A stretch of 64,000 nt of DNA. Origin: Amycolatopsis sp. MtRt-6. Its GTDB lineage: Bacteria; Actinomycetota; Actinomycetes; Mycobacteriales; Pseudonocardiaceae. Below are positions 16,819-25,366 of the stretch, piece by piece. The position numbers and the translations under genes are program-made. A model generated the notes under the pieces. It worked only from the letters and a program-made list of their open reading frames with translations, did not search any database and had not been told where the DNA came from. Within the stretch, counting starts at the first letter, position 1, and every line of letters begins with the position of its first letter. The stretch covers positions 1 through 64,000 of the forward strand of contig NZ_JADWPD010000023.1 in NCBI RefSeq assembly GCF_017308975.1. Reading direction: 5' to 3'.

Positions 16819-17655
16819 ATGGCGAACGGGACAACTCGGAAAAAGGGGTCGGCGGTGAAGGCGGCCCGCGGTTCCGTGGTGAGCAAGAAGGGCACGCCCT
16901 GGGGCACGATCATCGCCGTGGTCGCCATCGTGGCGCTGGCCGCCTCGGTGATCATCTACTACATGGTGCAGTCGGCGCCGAAGCGTGAGCAGGCCGACCG
17001 CGAGGCCGCGGCCGCGTCGTTCGCGCCGACCGCGCAGGACCCGGACCCCTCGAAGCGCATCCCCGGCGTGGTGACCGCGACCTACACGGGCAGCGTCCAC
17101 GTGCTCCCGACCGAGCGCGTGAACTACGACAAGACCCCGCCGTTCGGCGGCCCGCACGACCAGACGTGGGCCACCTGCACCGGCATCGTGTACCCGACCG
17201 CGGTCCGCACCGAGAACATGGTGCACTCCCTCGAGCACGGCGCCATCTGGATCGCCTACAACCCGCAGCAGGTCACGGGCGAGGCGCTCAACCTGCTGAG
17301 CGTCCGGGCCAAGGACAAGCCGTACACGATGATGTCGCCGTACCCGGGCCTCGACAAGCCGATCTCGCTGCAGTCGTGGGGCCACCAGCTCAAGCTGGAC
17401 GACGTCAACGACCCGCGGATCGACGAGTTCATCGCGGCGCTGCGCACCAACCCGAACGGCGTCTACCCCGAGGTCGGCGCGTCCTGCGACGCGGTCCCGG
17501 GCCAGTTCGACCCGGACAACCCGCCGCCGTTCGACCCGTCGAAGCCGGGTCCGGACGCGAAGCCGATGGACTACAAGGGCAGCACGTCCGCGCAGGGTGA
17601 GAACGGTGCGCCCGCGCCGTCCGCCCCGGCCTCCCCCACCCCGACCAAAAAGTGA
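16819..17655 (+). CDS. DUF3105 membrane-anchored protein
   Basis: 278 residues. A basic cytoplasmic N-terminus, one membrane segment (about 28-50), and an extracytoplasmic DUF3105 domain with its hallmark PPFGGPHD and VHSLEHGAIWIAY histidines. The C-terminal tail is Pro/Ala-rich. The role of the family is unknown; the conserved His pairs suggest metal binding, which is inference. It is coupled to the DUF305 gene that follows (TGATG). Confidence 0.85.
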   Translation: MANGTTRKKGSAVKAARGSVVSKKGTPWGTIIAVVAIVALAASVIIYYMVQSAPKREQADREAAAASFAPTAQDPDPSKRIPGVVTATYTGSVHVLPTERVNYDKTPPFGGPHDQTWATCTGIVYPTAVRTENMVHSLEHGAIWIAYNPQQVTGEALNLLSVRAKDKPYTMMSPYPGLDKPISLQSWGHQLKLDDVNDPRIDEFIAALRTNPNGVYPEVGASCDAVPGQFDPDNPPPFDPSKPGPDAKPMDYKGSTSAQGENGAPAPSAPASPTPTKK

Positions 17656-18347
17656 TGGCCGAAGCCGACCTCGGCACCGAGCAGCCGACCTGGTCACGGT
17701 GGGTGATCATCGGCGGGACGCTACTGGCGGTCCTGCTGATCGGCGCGACGGCGGGGATGTTCCTCACCCGAGCCATCGACGACCCGGCGGCCGCGGTGCC
17801 GGCGGCCGGGTCCGTCGAGGTCGGCTTCGCCCAGGACATGTCGACGCACCACCTCCAGGCGGTGACGATGGCGGGCATCGCCCGCGACCGCACGACCGAC
17901 CCGGAGATCAAGCAGCTGTCGTTCGACATCGAGCGCACGCAGCTCGAGCAGGTCGGCCGCATGAAGGGCTGGCTCATGCTGTGGGACCAGCCCGAGCAGC
18001 CGATCGGCGCCCCGATGCAGTGGATGACGGAGCCGATGCCGGGCCACGGCGGAATGGCACCGGCCTCGGTCAACCCGGGAGGCGGCCCGCTGATGCCGGG
18101 CATGGCGACGGACACGGACCTGAAGAAGCTGCGTTCGCTGTCGGGGCGCGCGTTCGACGTGTTCTTCCTGCAGCTGATGCTCCGCCACCACGAGGGCGGG
18201 ACGTCGATGGCCCAGTACGCGGCGGCACATTCGACGTTGCCGGCGTTGAAGGCGCTGGTGAACAGCATCCTGACGTCGCAGGGCGCCGAGGTGGAGCAGA
18301 TCAAGCTGATGCTCTCCGGTCGGGGCGCCCAGCCGCTGCCCGCCTAG
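17655..18347 (+). CDS. DUF305 membrane-anchored protein (putative copper-binding)
   Basis: 230 residues: one N-terminal membrane anchor (about 15-42), then a ferritin-like DUF305 helical domain with MSTHHLQAVTM and LMLRHHEGG, the paired histidine motifs typical of this group. ATG 17655 overlaps the DUF3105 stop; GTG 17652 is an equivalent alternative. DUF305 genes recur near copper-resistance genes in actinomycetes, and a second copy lies at 53186. Binding of copper is inferred. Confidence 0.85.
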   Translation: MAEADLGTEQPTWSRWVIIGGTLLAVLLIGATAGMFLTRAIDDPAAAVPAAGSVEVGFAQDMSTHHLQAVTMAGIARDRTTDPEIKQLSFDIERTQLEQVGRMKGWLMLWDQPEQPIGAPMQWMTEPMPGHGGMAPASVNPGGGPLMPGMATDTDLKKLRSLSGRAFDVFFLQLMLRHHEGGTSMAQYAAAHSTLPALKALVNSILTSQGAEVEQIKLMLSGRGAQPLPA

Positions 18348-18351
18348 CGGC

Positions 18352-19272
18352 TCACCAGGACAGCTCCTGGCAGCGGCGGGCGCACTGCGGCGCCTCGACC
18401 TGCAGCGTCGCGTGCTCGATCGCGTACCGCGAGGACAGCAGGTTCTGCGCCTCCGTCAGCACGTCCGACTGCTTCGCCGGCGGCGCCAGCGTCAGGTGCG
18501 CCGAAGCGACCTCCATGCCCGACGTCAGCGTCCACACGTGCAGGTCGTGCACGTCCGCCACGCCCGGCAGCGCCGACAGCTCGGCGCTGATCGCGCCGAC
18601 GTCCACGCCCTGCGGTGCGTGCTGGAACAGGATGCGCAGCGCACGGCGGGCCAGCGTCCACGTGCGGGGCAGCACCCACAGCCCGATCGCGACACCGATG
18701 ATCGGGTCGGCGTAGCGCCAGCCCGTCAGCAGCGTCACCGCGCCGCTGACCAGCACGCCGACCGAGCCGATCAAGTCGGCCAGCACCTCCAGGTACGCGC
18801 CGCGGACGTTGAGGCTCTCCTTCGCGCCCGCGCGCAGCACCGCGAACGACACCAGGTTGGCCACCAGGCCGGCCGCCGCGGCCAGGAGCACCGGGAGGCC
18901 CGGGACCGCCGGCGGGTCGCCGATGCGGCCGAACGCCTCGACGAGGACGTACCCCGCGACGCCGAACAGCAGGAGCGCGTTGGCGAGCGCCGCCAGCACC
19001 TCCGCGCGGTAGAGCCCGAAGGTGCGGCTGACCGTGGGTCCGCTGCGCCGCGCCAGGATGATCGCCGCCAAGGCCATGCCGACGCCGAGGACGTCGGTGA
19101 ACATGTGCGCCGCGTCCGAGAGCAGGGCCAGCGAGCCGGTCGTGAGGGCCACGACGAACTCGAGCACCATGAACCCGGCGCCGATGCCCAGGGCGATGGC
19201 CAGCCCCCGCACGTGGCGCCCCGACGCGCTCGCCGGCGCGATCGCGTGCCCGTGGCCGTGTCCGTGACCCAT
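18352..19272 (-). CDS. Cation diffusion facilitator (CDF) metal exporter
   Basis: Six-helix metal/proton antiporter with a cytoplasmic C-terminal domain. About 306 residues from ATG 19272, chosen because GGAGG sits right before it. The N-terminus is a metal-binding tail (GHGHGHGHA). TM2 has the site HMFTD (HxxxD). The matching TM5 site reads EVLAD, so the usual His is Glu, which may change metal preference. Closest in layout to CzcD/ZitB zinc/cobalt exporters. A promoter with an embedded palindrome lies upstream. Confidence 0.9.
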   Translation of the reverse strand: MGHGHGHGHAIAPASASGRHVRGLAIALGIGAGFMVLEFVVALTTGSLALLSDAAHMFTDVLGVGMALAAIILARRSGPTVSRTFGLYRAEVLAALANALLLFGVAGYVLVEAFGRIGDPPAVPGLPVLLAAAAGLVANLVSFAVLRAGAKESLNVRGAYLEVLADLIGSVGVLVSGAVTLLTGWRYADPIIGVAIGLWVLPRTWTLARRALRILFQHAPQGVDVGAISAELSALPGVADVHDLHVWTLTSGMEVASAHLTLAPPAKQSDVLTEAQNLLSSRYAIEHATLQVEAPQCARRCQELSW

Positions 19273-19304
19273 TCCGCCTCCGTTCCCGGTTCGTCTTCGG
19301 GTCA

Positions 19305-19333
19305 AACATATAGTCGGATGCGCATATGTGCAA
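19305..19333 (-). promoter_or_regulatory. CDF promoter with overlapping AT-rich palindromic operator
   Basis: Minus-strand promoter TTGCAC (19328-19333), 17-base spacer, TATGTT (19305-19310). An inverted repeat ACATAT-N12-ATATGT (19306-19329) fills the spacer and both boxes. This is a conspicuously A/T-rich island in very GC-rich DNA. The shape fits an ArsR/SmtB-type metal-sensing repressor site, but no regulator gene is adjacent. Confidence 0.6.
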
Positions 19334-19389
19334 CAGAGGACAGCCTAAGTTCACCCACCCGCAAGCTACCGCGCGCGGCGACGCCACCC

Positions 19390-19423
19390 AATCCACCAGG
19401 CGGGGTTTCCCGCCTGGTGGATT
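19390..19423 (-). terminator. Terminator of the epoxide hydrolase gene
   Basis: Perfect 15-base-pair stem (19390-19404 with 19409-19423) and a 4-base loop, 30 bases after the minus-strand gene's stop codon. No U-tract. Confidence 0.7.
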
Positions 19424-19452
19424 TCGTCACGCTTCGACGTCGGCCCGCCGCG

Positions 19453-20553
19453 TCAGCGCACCAGCCGGAAGAAGCCGCGGACCTGCTCGACGAACAGCCC
19501 GGGCTGCTCCAGCGCCGCGAAGTGCCCGCCGACGGGCAGTTCCTCGAACCAGCGCAGGTCGGTGTACCGCTGCTCGGCCTGCCGCCGCGACGGCCGGACG
19601 ATCTCCTTCGGGAACACCGAAACCCCGGCCGGAACATCCACTGTGGACAGATCGCGGTCGTTGTTCACCCAGTACATCCGCGCGGACGACGTGGCCGTCG
19701 CGGTGAACCAGTAGACGGAAACGGCGTCCAGGATGCGTTGCCGGTCGACGGCGTCCTCCGGGTGCCCCTTGTGGTCGGTCCAGGCCCAGAACTTCTCGGC
19801 GATCCAGGCGGCCTGGCCGGCGGGCGAGTCGGTGAGGCCGTAGCCGAGCGTCTGCGGGCGGGTGCCCTGCTGGGCGGAGTAGCCGCTGCCGGTCCGCCGG
19901 AACTCCTGGAGGTCGGCGAGGGCCTGCCGCTCCTCGGGCGTCGGATCGGCGCCGTCCATCCGCACGGGCGCGAAGTTGACGTGCACCCCGGCGACATGGC
20001 CGGACCGCGCGAGCGCGTTCGTGACGGCGGCACCCCAGTCGCCACCCTGGGCGCCGTAGCGGTCGTAGCCGAGCGACGTCATCAGCCGGTCCCACAGCTC
20101 GGCGACGCGCCCGATCTTCAGCGCGGGCTTGTCGCTCCACCCGAACCCGGGCAGCGACGGCGCGACGACGTGGAAGGCATCGGCGGGATCTCCCCCATGG
20201 GCGGCGGGATCGGTGAGCGGCCCGAGAACATCGAGGAACTCGAGCACGGACCCGGGCCACCCGTGCGTGAGCACGAGCGGCAGCGCACCGGCTTCCGGCG
20301 ACCGGACGTGCAGGAAGTGCAGCCCGACGCCGTCCACGGTGGCCCGGAACTGCGGAAAGGCATTGAGCCGGCGGGCGAACCCGAAGTCGTACTCCTCACC
20401 CCAGTCCCGGCAGAGCTCGCGCACGTAGGCGAGCGGAACACCCTGCGACCAGTCATCGACGGTCTCGGCCTCGGGCCACCGGGTCCGCCGAAGCCGATCC
20501 CGCAGATCGGCGACATCGCCCTCATCGAGAGGTACCTGGAACGGCTCGGCCAT
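19453..20553 (-). CDS. Epoxide hydrolase (EphA/microsomal-type alpha/beta hydrolase)
   Basis: Hydrolyses epoxides to diols. About 366 residues from ATG 20553, which follows GAAGGAGCC. N-terminal EHN domain (FQVPLDEGDVADLRDRLRRT), oxyanion-hole HGWPGS, nucleophile Asp in GGDWGAAV and catalytic His in GGHFAALEQP near the C-terminus. Monocistronic, followed by a strong hairpin. Physiological substrate unknown. Confidence 0.88.
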   Translation of the reverse strand: MAEPFQVPLDEGDVADLRDRLRRTRWPEAETVDDWSQGVPLAYVRELCRDWGEEYDFGFARRLNAFPQFRATVDGVGLHFLHVRSPEAGALPLVLTHGWPGSVLEFLDVLGPLTDPAAHGGDPADAFHVVAPSLPGFGWSDKPALKIGRVAELWDRLMTSLGYDRYGAQGGDWGAAVTNALARSGHVAGVHVNFAPVRMDGADPTPEERQALADLQEFRRTGSGYSAQQGTRPQTLGYGLTDSPAGQAAWIAEKFWAWTDHKGHPEDAVDRQRILDAVSVYWFTATATSSARMYWVNNDRDLSTVDVPAGVSVFPKEIVRPSRRQAEQRYTDLRWFEELPVGGHFAALEQPGLFVEQVRGFFRLVR

Positions 20554-20704
20554 CTCGGCTCCTTCAGGTGGGCTTCCCACGCTAGCGAGAGCGCGCCGAG
20601 TGGATCAACTTTCATGGCCCTGACCAGGTCGGTTGTTCGTTGGACCACCTGCGGGACGGGGGTGGCGGGGCATGCGCTAAGCTTTCGGAGTCGCCCAGCG
20701 ATGG

Positions 20705-20777
20705 GCCCTCGTAGCTCAGGGGATAGAGCACTGCCCTCCGGAGGCAGGTGTCGCAGGTTCGAATCCTGCCGAGGGCA
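20705..20777 (+). tRNA. tRNA-Arg (anticodon CCG)
   Basis: 73-base cloverleaf: acceptor arms GCCCTCG/CGAGGGC, D arm with AGCTCAGGGGATAGAGC, anticodon stem CTGCC/GGCAG around loop CTCCGGA (anticodon CCG), and T arm GCAGGTTCGAATCCTGC. CCA is not encoded. Its 3' part (from 20734) is the attL core of the integrated element. The copy is intact, so integration regenerates a complete gene. Confidence 0.95.
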
Positions 20778-20779
20778 CC
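20734..20779 (+). repeat. attL core (46-bp direct repeat)
   Basis: Identical over 46 bases to 33375-33420. It begins in the anticodon loop region of tRNA-Arg and ends two bases past the tRNA. Flanking bases differ on both sides between copies, so 46 bases is the exact repeat length. Confidence 0.93.
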
Positions 20780-20885
20780 CCGTCTGAACACACAAAACCG
20801 GCCCCTACCAGCGGATACGCGGTAGGGGCCGATCTGTGTCTTACCCGGCGGACCACGGCGGACTGCGGCCGAATCCGGGGGCCAG

Positions 20886-20905
20886 CGGCCAATGTACGGC
20901 CAAAC
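20886..20905 (+). repeat. Left candidate integrase arm-binding site
   Basis: CGGCCAAT, 3-base spacer GTA, CGGCCAAAC. The same 20-base arrangement, differing only in the spacer (CAG), is at 33285-33304 near attR. It is 106 bases inside attL and just past the integrase stop. Proposed arm-type integrase or excisionase site; not found elsewhere by eye. Confidence 0.5.
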
Positions 20906-20907
20906 GC

Positions 20908-22320
20908 TCACCGGCCCGAGCCGAGCGCCGTCTCCACCTGCCGCCGCGCGGCCTGCTCCCCGCCGTCGAGGAAGCTGGCGTAGACCTCCAGCAGGACAGC
21001 AATCGACTGCCCCGCCCACTGCGCGACCGTCGCGGCCGGGACACCGGCAGCGAGCCACGTGCTTACCGCGGCGTGTCGCAGGTCGTACGGCCGGGCGGCG
21101 AGCGGACCCCGCAGGACGTGCGGCGTGAACGTCGCCTCCCGGGCCGCGCGGAACACCTTGGTGTAGGTGACCTTCGAGACCGGTCCGCCGCGCTCACCGA
21201 CGAAGAGGCGCCCATCCGGGCCGTAGCCGAACCGTTCGACGTGGCGCCACAGGATGGCGGTCAGCTCCGGCACGCACGGCACCGGCCGCACCTCCCCCGC
21301 GGCTCGCGACTTCAGCGGCCGGTCCTCCCCCACCGTGCCCGTGTCCGTCCACAGGGCGTCGATGTAGGGCCTTGATCCTTCGAGGTAGAGCGTGCCCCAG
21401 TCGAATTCCCACTCCCCCGTTTCCGCATCGCGGCGCGGTGCCGGCAGCGCCAGCTGCTCTTTGCGGAGGTTCGTGGCCTCCTCCGGCCGGAGCGCGGCGA
21501 AGTACATCAGGCCGAAGAACGCTTCGAGGTGCGCGCCGCTCCGGGGAGTCTCCCCGATGATCCGCAGTAGGGTGCGCGCCTGCACTGGGTTGGGCACGGC
21601 CCGCTTGTCGACCTTGCGCTTGCCCTTGGGCATCTTCGTCCACTTCGCGTTCGTGAGCGGGTTAGCGTCGAGCACCTGAAGTTCTTCCCGGGCGTAGTCG
21701 AGCAGATTCGACAGGACGGAACGGGTCCGGCGAGCCACAGACGGCGCGTACGGCTTGCCGTCTAGCCGTTGCGTCACTGCTCGCTGAAGCGCGCGCAGTA
21801 CCTCCGGGCTTTCCGCCGAGTCGACGGTCATCGTGTTGCGGGACAGCCATTCGAGCACCCGCGCGGCTTCCGCCGGCACCGCTCCCACGTTCCGCCGGGG
21901 CGGGTTGTATCCCCATTGGCGCACAATCGACCGCACCAGCGTGGCATCCGGCCGCCCGGGCTTGTCCGGCACGAATACCGGCAGCACCCTGATCAACGCC
22001 TCCGCTGTCGTCTGGCGCGCCGTTGCGGCGAGGTCCGGCCACTTCATGTCGACGTAGCGCATGGTGGCTTCGAACCACGGCATGGCCGCGACCGCTTTTC
22101 CCTGTTCGACGGGCAATCCAGTCGCGAGGTCGAATCGAGCGCCGTTCCGTTGTGCAGTGATCAGTTCGGCGCGGAAGCTTTCCGCCTGCGCACGGATCTT
22201 GAAGCTCTCGCCGAATTCGGCGGTCTCGACCTTCCACCGGACGCGGTAGCTGGTGACTTTGCCGTTCGCGTTCTTGCGGGTGATGACGGCCCAGACCTGG
22301 ACTCGGTAACTACTAGGCAT
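20908..22320 (-). CDS. int: Tyrosine recombinase (integrase) of the AICE
   Basis: Catalyses attP/attB recombination at tRNA-Arg. 470 residues: SAM-like core-binding domain (about 100-220) and catalytic domain with Arg-I in ALRPEEA (about 278), YDLRHAAVS (Arg-II, about 411) and the nucleophile Tyr in LEVYASFLDGG (about 446). The usual His of HxxR is Tyr, and the GH of box II is GQ (WAGQS). The first change is common in actinomycete integrases; the second is less usual. Start ATG overlaps the excisionase stop (TAATG). Confidence 0.94.
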   Translation of the reverse strand: MPSSYRVQVWAVITRKNANGKVTSYRVRWKVETAEFGESFKIRAQAESFRAELITAQRNGARFDLATGLPVEQGKAVAAMPWFEATMRYVDMKWPDLAATARQTTAEALIRVLPVFVPDKPGRPDATLVRSIVRQWGYNPPRRNVGAVPAEAARVLEWLSRNTMTVDSAESPEVLRALQRAVTQRLDGKPYAPSVARRTRSVLSNLLDYAREELQVLDANPLTNAKWTKMPKGKRKVDKRAVPNPVQARTLLRIIGETPRSGAHLEAFFGLMYFAALRPEEATNLRKEQLALPAPRRDAETGEWEFDWGTLYLEGSRPYIDALWTDTGTVGEDRPLKSRAAGEVRPVPCVPELTAILWRHVERFGYGPDGRLFVGERGGPVSKVTYTKVFRAAREATFTPHVLRGPLAARPYDLRHAAVSTWLAAGVPAATVAQWAGQSIAVLLEVYASFLDGGEQAARRQVETALGSGR

Positions 22321-22505
22321 TACGCGACCTCCAAACAGGATTCAAGCCAGGCGTCGACGTCGGCACGTCGGATACGGAGTTGGCGATTGGGGAGCTTCAG
22401 GCACCGCGGCGCGCGTCCTTTCGCGCGCCAGTCATCGAATGTCGAGCGGGCGATATCGAACTCCTCGCAGAACTCGTCAACGGTGAGGTGTTCACGTGCG
22501 GCCAT
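22320..22505 (-). CDS. xis: Excisionase-like helix-turn-helix protein
   Basis: 61 residues, MerR-like winged helix of the HTH_17/excisionase type (LTVDEFCEEFDIARSTFDDW, then the wing RIRRADVDAWL). ATG 22505 is preferred over upstream starts because the conserved domain begins there and a GGAG is upstream. Translationally coupled to int (TAATG), the standard AICE arrangement; it should bias recombination towards excision. Confidence 0.85.
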   Translation of the reverse strand: MAAREHLTVDEFCEEFDIARSTFDDWRAKGRAPRCLKLPNRQLRIRRADVDAWLESCLEVA

Positions 22506-22569
22506 GGCGATGTCTCCGGAGCTAGGCGGGCGGGCGCGGAGGCGATGAACACGGGTGCTCCTCTCGGTG

Positions 22570-22775
22570 GGTGTCACTCGGGGTGTCACTCCCGTTTGGC
22601 CTGGTCAGAGGGTGTGGAGTGACGGAGTGACAGGTGTGACAGTGGTGGGGTGGTCGCGGGTGTCACTCCCGTGCCGGCGGTGTGACAGCCGGCGAAGGTG
22701 TCCCTCTCGCTGTCACACCTGTTTGCGCAGGTCAGACACCCTCGGGGGACAGCTGTGACAGGTGTGACACCTTGG
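22570..22775. repeat. GTGACA repeat cluster A (putative replication or transfer locus)
   Basis: At least eight copies of GTGACA/TGTCAC in both orientations in about 200 bases, between xis and the 3' end of the RepA-like gene. It includes the 41-base block 22603-22643, which recurs inverted at 33085-33125 with 39 of 41 matches. Iteron-like arrays next to rep genes are typical of replication origins; clt transfer loci of AICEs are also repeat-based. I cannot tell which. Confidence 0.7.
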
Positions 22776-23763
22776 GGGTGTCCCCCTGGTCCCTGGCGCC
22801 CGGGGCGCTGTAGACGCCGGCGGGGGTCTTGTGCAGCTGTCCCGCATCGGCCATGCGCGAGCAGGTCTTGCGCACGTTGTCCGCGGCGATGTCGAGCGCT
22901 TCGGCGATCCGCGCGGGCTTGAGCGGCCCGTGTTCGCGCAGCAGGCGCAGGATGTCCGCGCGGGTGTCGGCGACCAGATGATCGGCGGCGGGGCCGTCGA
23001 GCTTGGTCCAGGCGCCGGCGTGGGAGTCGAAGGACATGGCGTAGTCGGTTTCTTCGACGTCGCGGCCGGTCACGTGCAGCACGCCATCGGCTTGCCCGCG
23101 GGCGCGCTCGAGAACGAGGGTGGCGTCCATCGCGCCGGTGAGCCCGGCGGTGCCGGACACCAGGTTCTGCCAGTCGTCAGCGTCCTGCTTGCGGACGTGG
23201 TGAATGAGCAGGAACGGCACGCCGTAGTGGTCGGCGATCTCCTTGAACCGGGTGCCCGCGGCGTAGTCGGAGGCGTAGGCGGACGCCCCGGGCAGGACCG
23301 GCCCGCGCATCTTCTGCAGCGTGTCGATAATGACCAGCCGCGCCGACGGGTTCTCCTCCAGCCACTCCCGGAGCACCTCGTCCCCACCGGCGTTCATGGT
23401 GGGGCACGAGGTCTCCAGGGTCAGCAGCGGCGACGGGCGCCCGCCCGCGGCGATCTGCTGCCGCCGCCGGCGCTGCAACCGGCGGCCGGTGTCCTCCAGC
23501 GCGCAGTACAGGACCGGGCCGCGCTCCACTGCGATCGAACCAAGCGCGGGTTCCCCGTTCGCGATGGACGCAGCGAGCCCGAGGGACATCCACGACTTCC
23601 CCAGCTTCGGCGCACCGGCCAGCAGGTTGACCCCTTCGGCAAGCAGGCCGGGAACGGCCCACTTGACCGGCGGGAACTCCTCTCGCATCAGCTCCGCATC
23701 GGTCCACCGGGTGCGGCGGGCGGGCAGTGTCGGCACGGCGGCCAGCGGCCGGGGCGTGGTCAT
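22732..23763 (-). CDS. RepA-like AAA ATPase (AAA_25), replication
   Basis: 343 residues. RecA-fold hexameric helicase type with Walker A GAPKLGKSW (about residue 50) and Walker B-like RLVIIDTLQKM (about 140), followed by a C-terminal winged-helix region (about 265-325). It immediately follows a prim-pol gene, forming the helicase plus primase-polymerase pair used by many AICEs to replicate after excision. Its 3' end runs into repeat cluster A. Confidence 0.85.
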   Translation of the reverse strand: MTTPRPLAAVPTLPARRTRWTDAELMREEFPPVKWAVPGLLAEGVNLLAGAPKLGKSWMSLGLAASIANGEPALGSIAVERGPVLYCALEDTGRRLQRRRRQQIAAGGRPSPLLTLETSCPTMNAGGDEVLREWLEENPSARLVIIDTLQKMRGPVLPGASAYASDYAAGTRFKEIADHYGVPFLLIHHVRKQDADDWQNLVSGTAGLTGAMDATLVLERARGQADGVLHVTGRDVEETDYAMSFDSHAGAWTKLDGPAADHLVADTRADILRLLREHGPLKPARIAEALDIAADNVRKTCSRMADAGQLHKTPAGVYSAPGARDQGDTPKVSHLSQLSPEGV

Positions 23764-23793
23764 GGTTCGGACCTCCGAGGTTGGTGCGGGTGG

Positions 23794-24729
23794 TTAGGCG
23801 ATCCGGCGGGGACGGTTGCGGCCGGCGCGCAGGCCGGAGGTGATCGTGTTGTCGGCCTCGCGGGCGGTGAAGTGCCGCGTTCCGATGTGGCGGCCGGCCG
23901 CGGTCCGCAGCGCCGCGCGCACCTCGTCTTCGGTGAGCGCCCCGCCGGCCACCAGCTGCCCGAGGGCGACCGCGGCGGCGTAGAGGGTGGCGTTGCGGTT
24001 GGTCTTGGCGTCGGCGACCTTCCCGGCCTCCGCCCGCACCGCCACGTCCAGGTAGCGCGAGCGTCGGCTACCGGCCGGCCGGATCGGCACCACCGGGGCG
24101 GCCGGCAGCGGTGCCGGGGTGAGCCGGTCGACCAGCCAGGCGGGCAGCTCCGCCACCTCGCCGTCCCACATGTAGGCGTAGCGGCCGGCGTCGGTGACCG
24201 TGCCGGGGCCGACGACGTAGCCGCCCCACGCGCGGGTGTCGACCTTCCACCCGAGCCCCTGCCCCCGCTCGCCGCTGGTGTTGCGCAGCACCACGCCGGC
24301 CGGGACGCGGTAGTACAGGTGCAGCCCACCGGACGGTGTCCGGACGGTGAGGGTGTCGCCGGGCAGCTCCTGCCCGGCCTCGTCGGCGAGTACGGCGAGC
24401 ACGTCCTCCCCACACCGCACGCCGGCCGCGGCCCACCGCTCCGGCACCTCGTCGCCGGGCTTGGCGGTGTCGAGGTCGAGCACGCACAGCCCGGACGGGC
24501 CGGCGGCCACGCCGATGCCGTAGGGGGTCTGGGTCCACGCGGCGCGGATCTTGTCCGGGTCGGTGGTGGCGCGCTGCTCCCAGGTGCGGTGTCCGCCGGC
24601 GCACCGTCCGGTGCCGGGGCAGGCGTCCTCGCCGTGGCCGGCGGGGCGCTTGTCTCGCGGGCGGAGCGGGAAGACGTGCCAGCCGCGGCCGGCCGCGGCG
24701 AGTGCGGCGTCCACTGTGGTCGTGCTCAT
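23794..24729 (-). CDS. Bifunctional DNA primase/polymerase (prim-pol)
   Basis: 311 residues from ATG 24729, preceded by GGAGGA. AEP-type primase-polymerase: GWHVFPLRPRDKRPA start, the metal-binding aspartates in LCVLDLDTAK, TPSGGLHLYYR, and GWKVDTRAWGGYVVGPGT. Supplies the initiator for AICE replication together with the downstream ATPase. The start overlaps the upstream small gene by four bases (ATGA). Confidence 0.9.
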   Translation of the reverse strand: MSTTTVDAALAAAGRGWHVFPLRPRDKRPAGHGEDACPGTGRCAGGHRTWEQRATTDPDKIRAAWTQTPYGIGVAAGPSGLCVLDLDTAKPGDEVPERWAAAGVRCGEDVLAVLADEAGQELPGDTLTVRTPSGGLHLYYRVPAGVVLRNTSGERGQGLGWKVDTRAWGGYVVGPGTVTDAGRYAYMWDGEVAELPAWLVDRLTPAPLPAAPVVPIRPAGSRRSRYLDVAVRAEAGKVADAKTNRNATLYAAAVALGQLVAGGALTEDEVRAALRTAAGRHIGTRHFTAREADNTITSGLRAGRNRPRRIA

Positions 24730-25187
24730 CGGTCCTCCTGCGGGTGGTCCTGGTCGGGGTTGCCGAGTCCGAAGTCCGGCGCGGCCGGGTCGACGACCGC
24801 CACGTCGTCGAGCCCGTCGCGAGCGCGGGCGATGACGTCGAGCAGGTCGCCCAGCGACGTGCGCAGCTCGGTGCCCTCGGGCAGCGGTGCGACGGGCAGC
24901 CGGTCGACGCCCAGTCGCGCGGCCTGCTCGTCCGCCCATGCGTCCATCGCGGCTTCGTCGCCGTCGAAGTCCGGCGGGAACGGGATCTCGCGCAGCTGCG
25001 GGTGTTGCTTGAGCAGCCACGTCCGGCACTCCGCCCCGACCGTCAGAGCCGAGACGCCCGCGCCGGGCATTGCGGCCAGTTCGCGGCGGGTGATGTGGGC
25101 GAGGATCGTGCGGAACTGCAACGCGTTCGAGGGCAGGCGGTGCGTGACGGCGAGGATCGAGTACAGGTCAAACTCGCGGGTGTCCAT
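24726..25187 (-). CDS. AICE protein of unknown function
   Basis: About 153 residues from ATG 25187. Acidic C-terminal third with many Asp. The N-terminal part (YSILAVTHRLPSNALQFRTILAHITRREL) looks helical. I do not recognise the family. It is coupled to prim-pol by an ATGA overlap, suggesting a role in replication. Confidence 0.6.
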   Translation of the reverse strand: MDTREFDLYSILAVTHRLPSNALQFRTILAHITRRELAAMPGAGVSALTVGAECRTWLLKQHPQLREIPFPPDFDGDEAAMDAWADEQAARLGVDRLPVAPLPEGTELRTSLGDLLDVIARARDGLDDVAVVDPAAPDFGLGNPDQDHPQEDR

Positions 25188-25192
25188 CGTGG

Positions 25193-25366
25193 TCAGTTGC
25201 CTTTCGTGAGCTGGTGGACGGCTTCGCAGCCGGGGCACTTGGCGGTGAAGATCCAGAACCAGGGCGAGCGGGCCTCGCCGGGCTCCAGCACCAGGCCGCA
25301 CAGGGTGGTGATCCGGCCGGACCACCACGACCTGCTGCCGCGGTGTACGAGCGGTTTGCTGCTCAT
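25193..25366 (-). CDS. Small AICE protein with one CPGC motif
   Basis: 57 residues. WFWIFTAKCPGCEAVHQL contains a single Cys-x2-Cys pair, possibly half of a zinc site, and there is another Cys near residue 23. ATG 25366 has GGGAGA upstream. It directly precedes the prim-pol-coupled gene. Unrecognised otherwise. Confidence 0.5.
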   Translation of the reverse strand: MSSKPLVHRGSRSWWSGRITTLCGLVLEPGEARSPWFWIFTAKCPGCEAVHQLTKGN

